From positions 24,065,201 to 24,129,200 of the forward strand of contig JAVTVX010000004.1 of the NCBI GenBank assembly GCA_033439265.1: DNA of 64,000 bases, in the 5' to 3' direction. The translations under genes and the position numbers were made by a program. The stretch is from Dillenia suffruticosa (Eukaryota > Streptophyta > Magnoliopsida > Dilleniales > Dilleniaceae). The stretch's first letter is position 1. Every line of letters starts with the position of its first letter. Positions 1 to 9,572 of this stretch are shown piece by piece. The notes beneath the pieces are model-generated. The model was not told the DNA's origin, ran no database searches, and saw only the letters and a program-made list of their open reading frames with translations.

Positions 1-736
1 GAAAGAAACTAACATCCCTAATGAAACATCTCTGATCAATCTGAACTCCTCTTTCTGCAACGCACAAAGAAACAACACCTACAACAATGCATGTAACAAA
101 AACTGCCCCACCCAACACGCTATTAAGTCCAACCTCCCCTGTATCTGTCCCAACAAAAGCGGCAATGCTCGCAAACACGTCAGGAGCTCCATTTCCAAGA
201 GGAAGTAGAGAAACCCCTGCCACTGTAGGAGGGAGTCTCAAGATATTCGCCAGCATATCCAATGAACAGCAGAAGTAATCTGCCGCTGTGTTACCCAACA
301 TGTAAAACAATGCCGCAAGCCAAATTGCGAAAACCCAATAACCCAAAACACTAGATTTCTCACAATGACAATAGAAAAGCTTTATGTAGTCAATGAAACC
401 CCCAAACGAGCATTTTGGATGAGCTTTGAAAAACTCACATTTGTTAGCATAACCCATAAGTTCAACAGGACTAGAACAATAAGCAGGATTATTTTCATCA
501 ATCCCATCAACAAAATTTGATGAATTCGCAATTACTTCCGCAGTTCGTCGTCTAATCACATCAAAATGGTTCGCTGTAGTTTTCCCCAATTCACGACCAG
601 TCCCGGTCATCAAAGATGAAGAATTTCCAAGTAATGGGTTTCTCAATATGTCAACACGATTATAGAAGAAAAATAACAACACAAGGGCACATAAAACATT
701 GAAAATCCCACGAAGTTGAGAAGTTTTCGCGCCCAT
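1..736 (-). CDS. Cation/calcium exchanger (CCX-type), N-terminal part, runs off window
   Basis: An open frame of 245 codons starts at the ATG at 736-734 and continues without a stop to the window edge, so only the first part of the protein is present. Residues about 8-25 are hydrophobic. A Cys-containing luminal-type stretch follows (about 87-125). From about residue 130 there are several membrane segments with GNTAADYFC and then the motif [10 protein letters not shown] at 181-190, which is the alpha-repeat signature of Na+/Ca2+ exchanger superfamily proteins and typical of plant CCX exchangers. Family members exchange Ca2+ or other cations for Na+, K+ or H+ across endomembranes or the plasma membrane; the cation used cannot be read here. 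CCX genes are usually intronless and about 550-650 aa, which fits the uninterrupted frame. No earlier in-frame ATG was found close upstream. Confidence 0.9.
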   Translation of the reverse strand, partial: MGAKTSQLRGIFNVLCALVLLFFFYNRVDILRNPLLGNSSSLMTGTGRELGKTTANHFDVIRRRTAEVIANSSNFVDGIDENNPAYCSSPVELMGYANKCEFFKAHPKCSFGGFIDYIKLFYCHCEKSSVLGYWVFAIWLAALFYMLGNTAADYFCCSLDMLANILRLPPTVAGVSLLPLGNGAPDVFASIAAFVGTDTGEVGLNSVLGGAVFVTCIVVGVVSLCVAERGVQIDQRCFIRDVSFF

Positions 737-768
737 TTCTTTATACACAAAGCCAATATCTAGGGTTT

Positions 769-1017
769 CAATGTTTCTTGAGCAAAGAAACCTAATTTTC
801 CAAATTGGGCAAAACCCATTTCCTATTTTCACCAATTGGGACGAATTACAACCTCAATCTGACCGAATCTGGGGTAAATCACAAACTTCCCAAATTGGGT
901 TCCAATGTTTCTTGATCAATGAAACCCCAACATTCCAAATTGGGCAATAACAAATTCCAATTTTCACCAATTGGTTCAATTAAAATTTCAATCTTATCGA
1001 ATCTGGGTGTGAATCAC
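769..1017. repeat. Imperfect tandem duplication in the CCX upstream region
   Basis: Two copies of a roughly 115-bp segment lie at about 769-882 and 903-1017 (offset 134 bp). Both contain CAATGTTTCTTGA, CCAAATTGGGCAA, TTTTCACCAATTGG and CGAATCTGGG in the same order. The duplication begins about 30 bp upstream of the exchanger start codon, so it lies in its 5' leader or proximal promoter. The copies have diverged by substitutions and small indels. Confidence 0.8.
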
Positions 1018-1350
1018 AGTCTTAACTGAAAGAATGTCAAGACGCGACGGCTTTTACCGATAATTGGGTCGAAACAAAGCGACATGTCTTTGACGAAAAA
1101 GGAAAACAAGAATGGGTGAGAATTTTGGAATTGCCTTCATTCCTTCTTGTTGATTTGACGTCTTCGAGATTATGGGTACAATTTTTCTTGACACGTTGTT
1201 TGAAGCCCCAATCAAACATGCAAAAATGTCAACGTTTCTTTGCTTATTACCGAATGTTTTGAAACTTTCGTTGTACCGCATCTGCGTGGTTTTATTTACA
1301 CGTTACGGTGTTCCTTGTACCGGATGAGGCGATGTGAGCATCGGCCGGGT

Positions 1351-1726
1351 GAGCAATGTACCAAAATGACCCTTTTTTTTTTAAAAAAAATTTAAAAAAA
1401 CCTGAGGCGGAAAAAATTTTCCCAAATAATCCGTATTTGTCGCGGGTTGGACCCGCGACCGTATTTGTCGCGGGTTTAACCCGCGACAAAGCCACGTGTT
1501 GACTGGGGGGGTTTCCGCGTCTTGGAAACGCGGAAAGGCCCTTTCCGCGTTTCCAAGACGCGGAAACACTATTCCGCGTTTTGCAAAAGCGGAAATGCCT
1601 CCCCGCACGCCATTTCCCCAGAAACGCACGCCATTCCCCCAACCCCATTCCCTCCCAAAAACGCACGCCATTCCCTCCAAAAAACACACGCCATTTTCCC
1701 CTCCAAATTGTTTTAATCTCCTAATT
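1351..1726 (+). repeat. Left terminal inverted repeat of the MULE
   Basis: About 376 bp, GC-rich in its middle. It carries two copies of a hairpin unit of the form GTCGCGGGTTNNACCCGCGAC (about 1439-1488), then TTTCCGCG...CGCGGAAA palindromes (about 1511-1594), then a run of related GCACGCCATTCCC(C/T) words (about 1604-1700). The order and spacing match the right TIR read on the other strand, except that the right end has three hairpin units of the first type. Confidence 0.85.
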
Positions 1727-3144
1727 GTTTTACCTCTAATTATTTTAATTCGAATTTTGTAATTATATTTAATTTCGATTTTTGTAATTATATCTAATTT
1801 AGACGATCCAAAATTATGTATTATAATAATTAAAAGAAATCAGGTTAGTTTGCCTTTATAATTTTATGAAAAATTACAAAATTAAAAAATAATTCTAAGA
1901 ATTTTTAAAAATTAGAAAATAGTGACAAAAAATTCTCATAATTGAAAAAAATTGTAACATTACAAAATATTAGTATTAATATCTAAAAATTATATGTTAA
2001 GATTCATTATATTTTAATATATTATTTTTCATTTTTGATTAATTTAATATAAAAATAATATCATATTGCATAAATAATCAATATCAATAGAGTTTTAAAA
2101 TAGAGAATGAATATATAACGAATTGATTTTGATTTTCAAAATAATTGTAACATAAACTGCTAACCATTAGTTATATTAAAATTATTTAAATTATAAACAA
2201 ATATATAAAATAATTTTTAAGTATTATTATAGGCATTTATATTAAAATTTTTAAATTTATTGTATAATATTTTAATATTAATATAGTCATTTCAAATAAT
2301 TTAAATTACAAATTTTATAATAATTATTAGTTTAATATAACTATTACTATTTTTTATTTAAAAATACCAATAAAAATATAATTACTACTAAATTATTATA
2401 TTAACTTACTACTAACAAAATTTTAATCTTCATTATATTTAAATTTAATCTAAAACCCTAAACTCACTTTATATTTATAATACTAATTTTAATAATGGAA
2501 TGATAAAAATAAATTTTCAATTTCATACAAATACTAATTTTAGTAATTTTAATATTTTGATTTAAATTACTAAATATTAACTAAAATCATTTATTAAATA
2601 ATTTTGAAATAAAAATTTTAAATTATTAAAAAAAATTGGTACATATTTTTAATTTTTACTAATACTTTTATATTAAACTAAAAATATTAATATATTATAC
2701 CATTTACACGTTAATACATTTTAATTTTAAATATAATCGTTCAATTTAAAATATTTTAACGTAAATTTTTTAAACATCAACATTAATATTTATAAGTATT
2801 ATTTTATAAGTATTATTATAGTCATTTATATTAAAATTTTTTAATTTAATCAAAAATCATTTAATATAATTATAGTCATTTAAAATAATTTCAACTATAA
2901 TTTTTATAATAGTTAATAATTTAATATAACTATTACTATTTCATATTAATTTATATTAACTACATATTTAATATTTATTAAATTAATTAATCTCACTAAA
3001 ACCTAATTAAAAACGTCATTAATTAAAAATTAACAGTAAATGTCATACAAATCTACTGAATTTAAAATATCAATTGCATTCACAAATACACATTCTTATA
3101 AAATTATGCATCTAAAATAATTTAAATTGAGATTAATTTTATGA

Positions 3145-3546
3145 AATTAGGAGATTAAAATAATTTGGAAGGGAAAATGGCGTGTGTTTTTTGGAGAGAA
3201 TGACATGCGTTTTTGGGAGAGAATGGGGTTGGGGGAATGGCGTGCGTTTTTGGGGGAATGACGTGCGGGGAGGCATTTCCACGTTTGCAAAACGCGGAAT
3301 AGTGTTTCCGCGTTTGCAAAACGCGGAATAGGTTTCCGCGTTTCCAAGACGCGGAAACCCCCCCAGTCAACACGTGGCTTTGTCGCGGGTTGAACCCGCG
3401 ACAAATATGGTCGCGGGTCCAACCCGCGACAAATATGGTCGCGGGTACAACCCGCGATAAATACGGGTTATTTGGGGAAATTTTTTCCCCCTCAGGTTTT
3501 TTTAAAAATTTTTTTTAAAAAAAGGGTCATTTTGGTACATTGCTCC
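3145..3546 (-). repeat. Right terminal inverted repeat of the MULE
   Basis: About 402 bp, the inverse complement of the left TIR by eye over its whole length, with scattered substitutions. It contains three GTCGCGGGTT/AACCCGCGAC hairpin units (about 3381-3461) against two on the left, which accounts for most of the length difference. Palindromes with TTTCCGCG arms lie at about 3278-3357. Open frames that appear here on the minus strand come from the palindromes and are not genes. Confidence 0.85.
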
Positions 3547-3556
3547 TCGGCCGGGT

Positions 3557-4081
3557 GGCCAGCTCCAATCAAATAATTGACCCATACCTAAAACTACGCC
3601 AAAATCCTAATTTTGTGATTAAAAAAATCAATTATCATATTTTGAGTAATTTTTAAATTATTTTTAATTAATGAATTTTTAATTTTATATTGATCTCTCT
3701 TAAACAGATGAGTTCAAAATTTGTGAATGTAATAAGGTTTCTTATTAAATAAAAATAATTTAAAAGCAAAAAAAAAATCATGATTACTTATTTTTTCAAC
3801 TCCATTATTAAAACTTTTTTCTAAAATAATGTTATTTAAGTAAATTAAATTTGAATAACATTACATAAATGAAATGAGTCGAATATTAAATGTGGTTTAT
3901 ATGTCCATTTATATAAAAAAACTCTTTTAAACTTGAATAATTTTGGATTAACCAAAATATATTTTAAATCAAAAAATAAATTTTAAATATACTTGATGGA
4001 CCAAAAACTACAACCCAATACCACGTGACTTAGAGCTATTTGAATTCATAGCCCATTAAACACAACACGACCGGAAATGTA
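3557..4081. other. AT-rich intergenic stretch, nothing recognised
   Basis: The stretch between the MULE and the LTR remnant is mostly A/T with short homopolymer runs. No open frame, RNA gene or clear repeat could be supported. Confidence 0.6.
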
Positions 4082-4640
4082 TGTTAATATGGAATTTATT
4101 TTTCAAACGGATAGACATGACCTACTCTTTCAGTATACGATGACCAACTCCTTCTCAATAACAATGTGATCAGCCCTCAAATCTGCTCAGTACCTCACGA
4201 CCCTACTTGGCTAAGGACAATGCCCGTCCTCCCTCAAAACACAAAGTTAACCTCAAGTAATAGAAAAAAAAACCTTTGACTGTTACGAATAAGAAAAGAA
4301 ATCTTTTATGATATGGCTCTCTTCAAATAATAGTATTTCAAATTTTTTGAAAAGTGTTCCCATAATTTCAGAACATCTTTACAAAGAAACTAGAGTTTTA
4401 ACATCTCAAAAGTATATAGAATCCACGTAGGCAGACTATATATATCTCATTAACTCTATCGGTCAGGTAAGTCATCTCTTCTCTCTGAACTTACACTCTG
4501 CGCAGGACATAGAGCTCTTTCTTTCCGTTTATTTCTCTCTTTTGGAAAATAGCTATCTAATTTGAACGTTAGGGTTTCCCTCACTAGAGCAACTTTTGGC
4601 GATCTTTTGCAAATCTTATACTTCGAGGTCAATAGATGGC
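4082..4640 (+). mobile_element. Decayed LTR (Gypsy-type), probable solo LTR or LTR fragment
   Basis: The segment has the order of parts expected of a plant Gypsy LTR. It starts with TGTTA at 4082 and includes a moderately GC-richer U3 (about 4110-4260). A TATA-like TATATATAT lies at 4439-4447. This is followed by a pyrimidine-rich leader with TCATCTCTTCTCTCTGAAC and the U5-like text GAACGTTAGGGTTTCCCTCACTAGAGCAAC. The last phrase resembles the transcribed leader of Gypsy LTRs known to me from other plants; this is memory, not a search. No second LTR, primer-binding site or gag-pol frame is present, so a solo LTR or truncated copy is likely. End points are approximate and no target duplication was found. 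Confidence 0.5.
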
Positions 4641-7147
4641 TAGTTAAACCCGTTTAAGTCACCAAAATTATCATCCGTGGAGTCAAATCCACCTCCAATA
4701 ATACTAAAATAGATTATCATATAAATTCAAGATCATTTAGTTTTGATTTATTTGATTTCTGTAGCATTATTAATTAATCTTTTATCAAGGTACAATAATA
4801 ATTGCGGTAGAATAGAAAGTTTATAAATTTGTTGATAAAAATTAATTTATAAATGTAAAATTATTAATTGTTATTCGAAGTTTTCTAGGGTATTTATGTG
4901 CTAATAAATTTTGCGCCTATGCCCCCTGAATTACTATTTTTGTCTCTTTGTGGTTTGCTCCCTTAGGTTTTTCAATTGATTTGACCTATGTAAGTTGTTG
5001 GAATTGTTCTCATATTTAAGAAACATTTATAATATGCCCTAAAGACAATGATTTTTGTCAATTAAAATCAGAAATAAATAGATAAATCAAACTGTAATAT
5101 AATTAAATATAAATTCTTCGCAAATAATATGTATATTTGCTCTCAATTATTTTTATGTTACCAAAGTCCTCGATGGTATTATCATACATAAAAATTTGGA
5201 ATTATTAAGATGGATTTAACATATTTTTTAAAAAATTACTGATTCATTATCAGTTCTATGTATAAAATTATATTTTGAAAATACCCTCCTTGTTAAACTG
5301 AAAAGAAGAAGAAATTAGGAATTTGGAAACAACTCTTTGATCTCATGAGACTCTAAGAAATTGGGATTCAGGGCTTTAGGTGTTAACAAAAACTAAAGAA
5401 ATTAAAAAATAAAAGACAATGTACAACATACTCTTTAGATGCAAGTTTGCCTATATTTAGAATCTAGGGGTACTATTTGTTCATATTACTTCTAATTGTT
5501 GAAATTTGCTTAGTGCTTTAGCTTGGTTAATAACCTAGTAAACTATTTGCCAACCAGATATGACTAAATTGACACTATCTTCTTCTATTTAGAGATTTTG
5601 AGTTTGAATCTCTTTTATGTATAGAAAAGAAAACCCAGTGAACTATTTCAAAAACATATTAGAAAATTGATTTTGAATCTTACTTTGGAGCGGAAATTCA
5701 TATGTAGAGTAACAACCTCTTTGCATATTAAATATGATTTTTTGAAAAAAAAAATGGGGTTTTTTCATTTTACTAGTACCTGATCTTCATTTTTCACTAA
5801 CTGATTTCTTAAAAACAAAAGACAAATTTTGAAATATTATTATTATTTTTGACAAAGTAAATCTCTAGAAAGCAAAATCCTTCCTCTTCAACATGTACTC
5901 AAGTTGATAGCTTCTTAAATAAACAAACTTGAGTTCCATGGAGTGAGTTTTGTCTTGGAGTTCTACCTTGTTGCTTCCTTAAGTTGATTTAAATACCCCC
6001 TGGGAAATCTGTTTCCTAATTAAACCAATAAGGAAAAGGAAAAAAGAGCACTTAACATTTTTATTCCTAAAAAGTTATATTTAGATTTGATAAATTAGAT
6101 TAAAAGTCTTGCTTAATTATTGAAGAAGTGTTCTAACAGTTGAAAATAAGCATACTCAAAATTAGAATTAAATTGAAACCGAGCCTTATAAAATCAAATT
6201 AGAACTATAAAAATGGATCTGGGCTGGAGTTGAAATCGCCAAATTATTGATACCGTTTTGGTGTTTGATTTTTAGAATAAAAATTAGAACAAAAAAATTT
6301 TTTAAAAAAAAACCCTGAAAGTAGAATCAAGAACCAAATCAAAATTATAATATAATCATGAAAAAATACTCAAGAGTTGCAAAATTTAAATCCAAATAGG
6401 AGATTAGAAAACCAAACTCCTTTGGATCCAAAACTAGAACCAAACAAAAACAATCCTGTTTAAAATCAAAACTAAAATCTTCATTTCAATTCTGATTCCA
6501 ATTTTTTCTCACCAAACCAAGGTCGTTCTAATTCGGCTCCGGTCCAATCCAGGACCTTAAGCCGTGTCTAATTGATAGTTGATTTTGTACAACATCACAC
6601 TAGGTTGAAAATGCTTAGTATTGTGAATTAATTTTCCTCAACTTTGGATGTATTGCGCAACCAAATTTTGGTATTCAAAATAGTTTATGGAAGTTTAAAT
6701 AAAGAAATTTCGGCCTTGCACATAAATGGAAATTAATTAACAAATATTTTAAGGCTTAGACTCACCAAATTGTAGATTATGATCATAAAAAGAATATTCT
6801 TTATTATTTTTTTCTAAATACATAAAATACAATAGTAAGTGAGCTATATGAACAAAAGAAAAACATTAAAATTATGAGCGCTACTAAAAAAAAAATTTAA
6901 ACATAAAAAATTAAACGTTCGTTGCCCTCGACCGTTATGACAATGATCAACATAGCGATTATTAACGATAAATTTTCCCTTACTTTTTTATTTTATTCAA
7001 AGAAAAATGTTTCATACATTCAAGATAGCATCTAATGTTTAAAGCAACCAACATGCATATGCTTAGATAATGTTTTCGTCAAATCCAAAGTTGCAAATAG
7101 AGAGTTGCAAATAGCATGTTTCTCCCTTTTGTTCTAACTTTACATCT
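4641..7147. other. Intergenic AT-rich region without supported genes
   Basis: About 2.5 kb of A/T-rich sequence. Around 6140-6560 there is a loose run of words such as GAACCAAA and ATCAAAACT, typical of decayed repeats. No open frame with family resemblance or codon structure was seen on either strand. Confidence 0.55.
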
Positions 7148-7618
7148 TTAATCTTTTGAGATCTTCATCATGACCATCTCTTTCACCATCTCCTCTTCCT
7201 CCTCACTGTTCTCTTGATTGTTGAAGGACAACCCCAGATGACCATTTTCTCGAATAGGCAATGGTGGTAGCATTGGCTTTTTATTGGCCACCACACTTGG
7301 AGGCCCCTTGAAACCCAGATTTTTGATTGGATCTTTTTCACTGCCCTCCTCACAGATACCTTCAAGTTTTTTGAGATTTTTGGATTGATACTCAAAAAAG
7401 GAATTCACTCTTCTCTTGGGACGAGGCAAAGGATATGAGGAAATCGATGATTTTCGGATAGGTCTAGGCGGGAAAAAATCAGCAGAAGATGATTTCTTAA
7501 TACTCATGTTGAAAGAACATTCACTAAAAATCTCGTTTCCAACAAAAGAATTTTCTTTTGGGTTTTTTGTTTTGATTTTGAGCAAATCTTTGAAACTTTT
7601 TTTGGATGATGGAGCCAT
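7148..7618 (-). CDS. Small hypothetical intronless protein, 156 aa, Ser/Lys/Pro-rich
   Basis: The minus-strand frame codes for a 156-aa protein beginning MAPSSKKSFKDLLKI. The frame extends upstream to an ATG at 7825, but I chose the internal ATG at 7618-7616. The upstream stretch is very hydrophobic and low in complexity, and it would run through a TATA-like region (about 7728-7745, minus-strand TATTATATATATA). A start at 7618 places that TATA box about 110 bp upstream of the ATG. The protein is basic in its first half (KKS, RPKRR at 66-70), has proline patches (FPPRP 49-53, LPPLP 117-121) and an acidic run EEEEE near 139-143. No membrane segment, signal peptide or catalytic motif was seen and I do not recognise the family. 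Its length and composition fit small plant-specific proteins of unknown function. Expression is not demonstrated. Confidence 0.6.
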   Translation of the reverse strand: MAPSSKKSFKDLLKIKTKNPKENSFVGNEIFSECSFNMSIKKSSSADFFPPRPIRKSSISSYPLPRPKRRVNSFFEYQSKNLKKLEGICEEGSEKDPIKNLGFKGPPSVVANKKPMLPPLPIRENGHLGLSFNNQENSEEEEEMVKEMVMMKISKD

Positions 7619-9350
7619 GGATTCCTCTCTAAGACTAGCAAAACTAAAGGAAGAAATGACTAAATTTGTAAAGGGAGATAGAAAGGAAAATGGAGAATAT
7701 GATAGTGGCTTTGGGGCTATAAGAAGAATATATATATAATATAATATGTGAGGAAGGAGGCAAAAGAGTAAGAATAGTAACGCCTCAAATGAAAACTCGA
7801 AAGAAATGCATATCACATAGTGCAATTAATTTGCATTATAAAGTTTTTTTTACACAAATTTGACAAAAAAGAAATACTATGAGATGCATGCATCGAGAAA
7901 AAAAACAAAAATAGAAAAACGTTAAAGAACATAATTTTTTTGGTATAATCCAGTTATAATCACTTTGATTCTGACTAAATTCAATTGGAGTCGAATCGGA
8001 CCTCTCAAGTGACAAAATTCTCTTGACATTTGTTTTCCCATTTAGCATAAACTTCATTACATTTATTCTTGCTCTTTATTTCATTTCGATTTGTTATTAA
8101 ATTTTGGGTCCCTTCTTTTTCACATTTTGAATCTTCTGGCTCTAAAGATTAGAGCTTGATGCATTCTCATCCAGGAAATTAATTAAATTTGCAAATTAAG
8201 GCATCAATTCAATGAGACCATAGAGCCAAGCAAAAATAAAAGAAGAGTGTGACCATGGAGCCTAGATATATTTCTTTTCTTTTCTTTTTTCCTGGACATA
8301 GAGAAAAGTTTGCTAAATTTGATTTTTTTTTTTTTGTTACACAGAAATTCGAATCTGGGATTATCAGGTTGGGAAGGAGATTATAACTACTAGGCTGTTC
8401 CCTTAGGACCCTAAATTTGAATTCTTAATCTATCAACCGTTGGATAGAGTTTTTTAACGTAATTTTTTTTTTAATTTTAAAAGATTTTCGATACATTGTA
8501 TCAAAATCGCACCAGACTTATCTATGTCAAATGAGAGATTAGCGATTTAATACTTAACTATGCGAAGGGAAGCTTATTAAATCTCTAAATGTCTTGCAAT
8601 AATTTAAAACTATTAAATGGTATTGTGAAAAAACTTATGTTTTTCCATAAATATGCAAAATTCAGAAGTCATCATATAGAGTTACAAATTTTATTAATTC
8701 CACCTTAACATTCAATTTAGTCTATAGAACTGAAATTGATCTAACGTGGTATTATGACCTTTGTCAAATTCAACCCCCCCCCCCAAACCCCCACCCTAAG
8801 CGTCTTCGGCTTCGGCCTCTTGGGCTCTTCCTCTTTCTTCGCTTTAGTCGCACTCTTATAGATTTTTCATTATGCAAAATCATCAAGTATGCGCCCAAAA
8901 AAGGGTAAATAGGCACTTGAATAAATGAGAGAAAAAATTTGTTAACCAGATATATTTAAGATAGTATTTAGTTTGTATTCAAAAATCAGACTCAAAATTG
9001 AAATAAAAAATTTTAAAAATCGAAATCGGAATCGAATTCTAATTTCAATTATTTGATTTAAATTCTGAAATGAATATCATTACTATTATTAATATTTGAT
9101 TTTTATATATTTGGAAATAGAAATCACTTGAATATCAATTTTAACTTGATAAAAAATATTTAAAATTAATATTTTAAAATTTTTATTTTATTTTCTAAAG
9201 TTAAAATTAAAATTTATTTTTTTTAATTTTATTTTTGAAATATTTTAATTAAAAAATAGAAACAAAAAAGCACCAGAAAAATCATTCTGACGATGGATAA
9301 TTAGCCACCAATAATCACTTTCTAAACAGCTCCGCGGGCATACCCAAAGA
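7619..9350. other. Upstream region of the small gene plus repeat-like DNA
   Basis: The segment includes the probable promoter of the 7148-7618 gene. At about 8310-8410 there is a minus-strand SINE-like fragment: a poly(T) run followed by a tRNA B-box-like AGATTCGAATTTC read on the minus strand. A short C-run lies at about 8774-8784. No gene could be supported. Confidence 0.45.
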
Positions 9351-9572
9351 TTATCGTCGTCCAAATACCAAATTTCTCTCAAGAGCTTCATCAAACACTT
9401 GACGGACATAGACTATTTTCGTTGAAACAGAGAACGCTCTCACTAAACCATTAACAACATGCAAATCTAAATCCAACCCAGATTTCAAAACATGGGTATG
9501 AACTTGTTTCGAACACAAAACCGAACCCAAGTTAGAACAAGTTAGAACCCAAGTTGAGCCAAAACCCATCAT
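9351..9572 (-). pseudogene. Fragment of a PPR protein gene
   Basis: A 73-codon minus-strand frame contains CSNLGSVLCSKQVHTHVLKSG and then ...RQVFDEALERNLVF. This is the usual sequence of one and a half pentatricopeptide repeats of the PLS (plant organelle RNA editing) class: A-C-S-NLG...GKQVH.HVLKSG...N.LV...S...ARQVFDE..ERDLV.W. Nothing before or after it continues the repeats; the final RR* replaces the expected W. The N-terminal MMGFG sequence comes from unrelated DNA. Functional PPR proteins carry ten or more such repeats, so this is a short relic, probably from a duplicated or retrotransposed gene. Confidence 0.7.

Larger units (their letters stand above)
1351..3546. mobile_element. Non-autonomous Mutator-like element (long-TIR MULE), about 2.2 kb
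   Basis: The element is bounded by a 10-bp direct repeat TCGGCCGGGT at 1341-1350 and 3547-3556. It has long inverted repeats starting GAGCAATGTACCAAAATGA at 1351 and, on the other strand, at about 3545. A 9-11 bp target duplication with long TIRs is the mark of Mutator-like elements. The interior (about 1727-3144) is extremely AT-rich, holds no credible open frame and no transposase, so movement must have relied on a transposase supplied elsewhere. The intact target duplication argues against later rearrangement. The exact family name cannot be given without a repeat library. Confidence 0.85.

Noticed and set aside
1292..1762. Overlapping open frames on both strands inside the left MULE TIR (up to 131 codons)
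   Set aside because: They are made of the GC-rich palindromes and reappear in the right TIR; composition is repetitive and no protein family is recognisable.
3147..3422. Minus-strand frame of 91 codons in the right MULE TIR
   Set aside because: Same palindromic origin as the frames in the left TIR; not a gene.
7619..7825. N-terminal extension of the small gene to an ATG at 7825
   Set aside because: The extension is hydrophobic, low-complexity and runs through a TATA-like stretch; the internal ATG at 7618 is more plausible.
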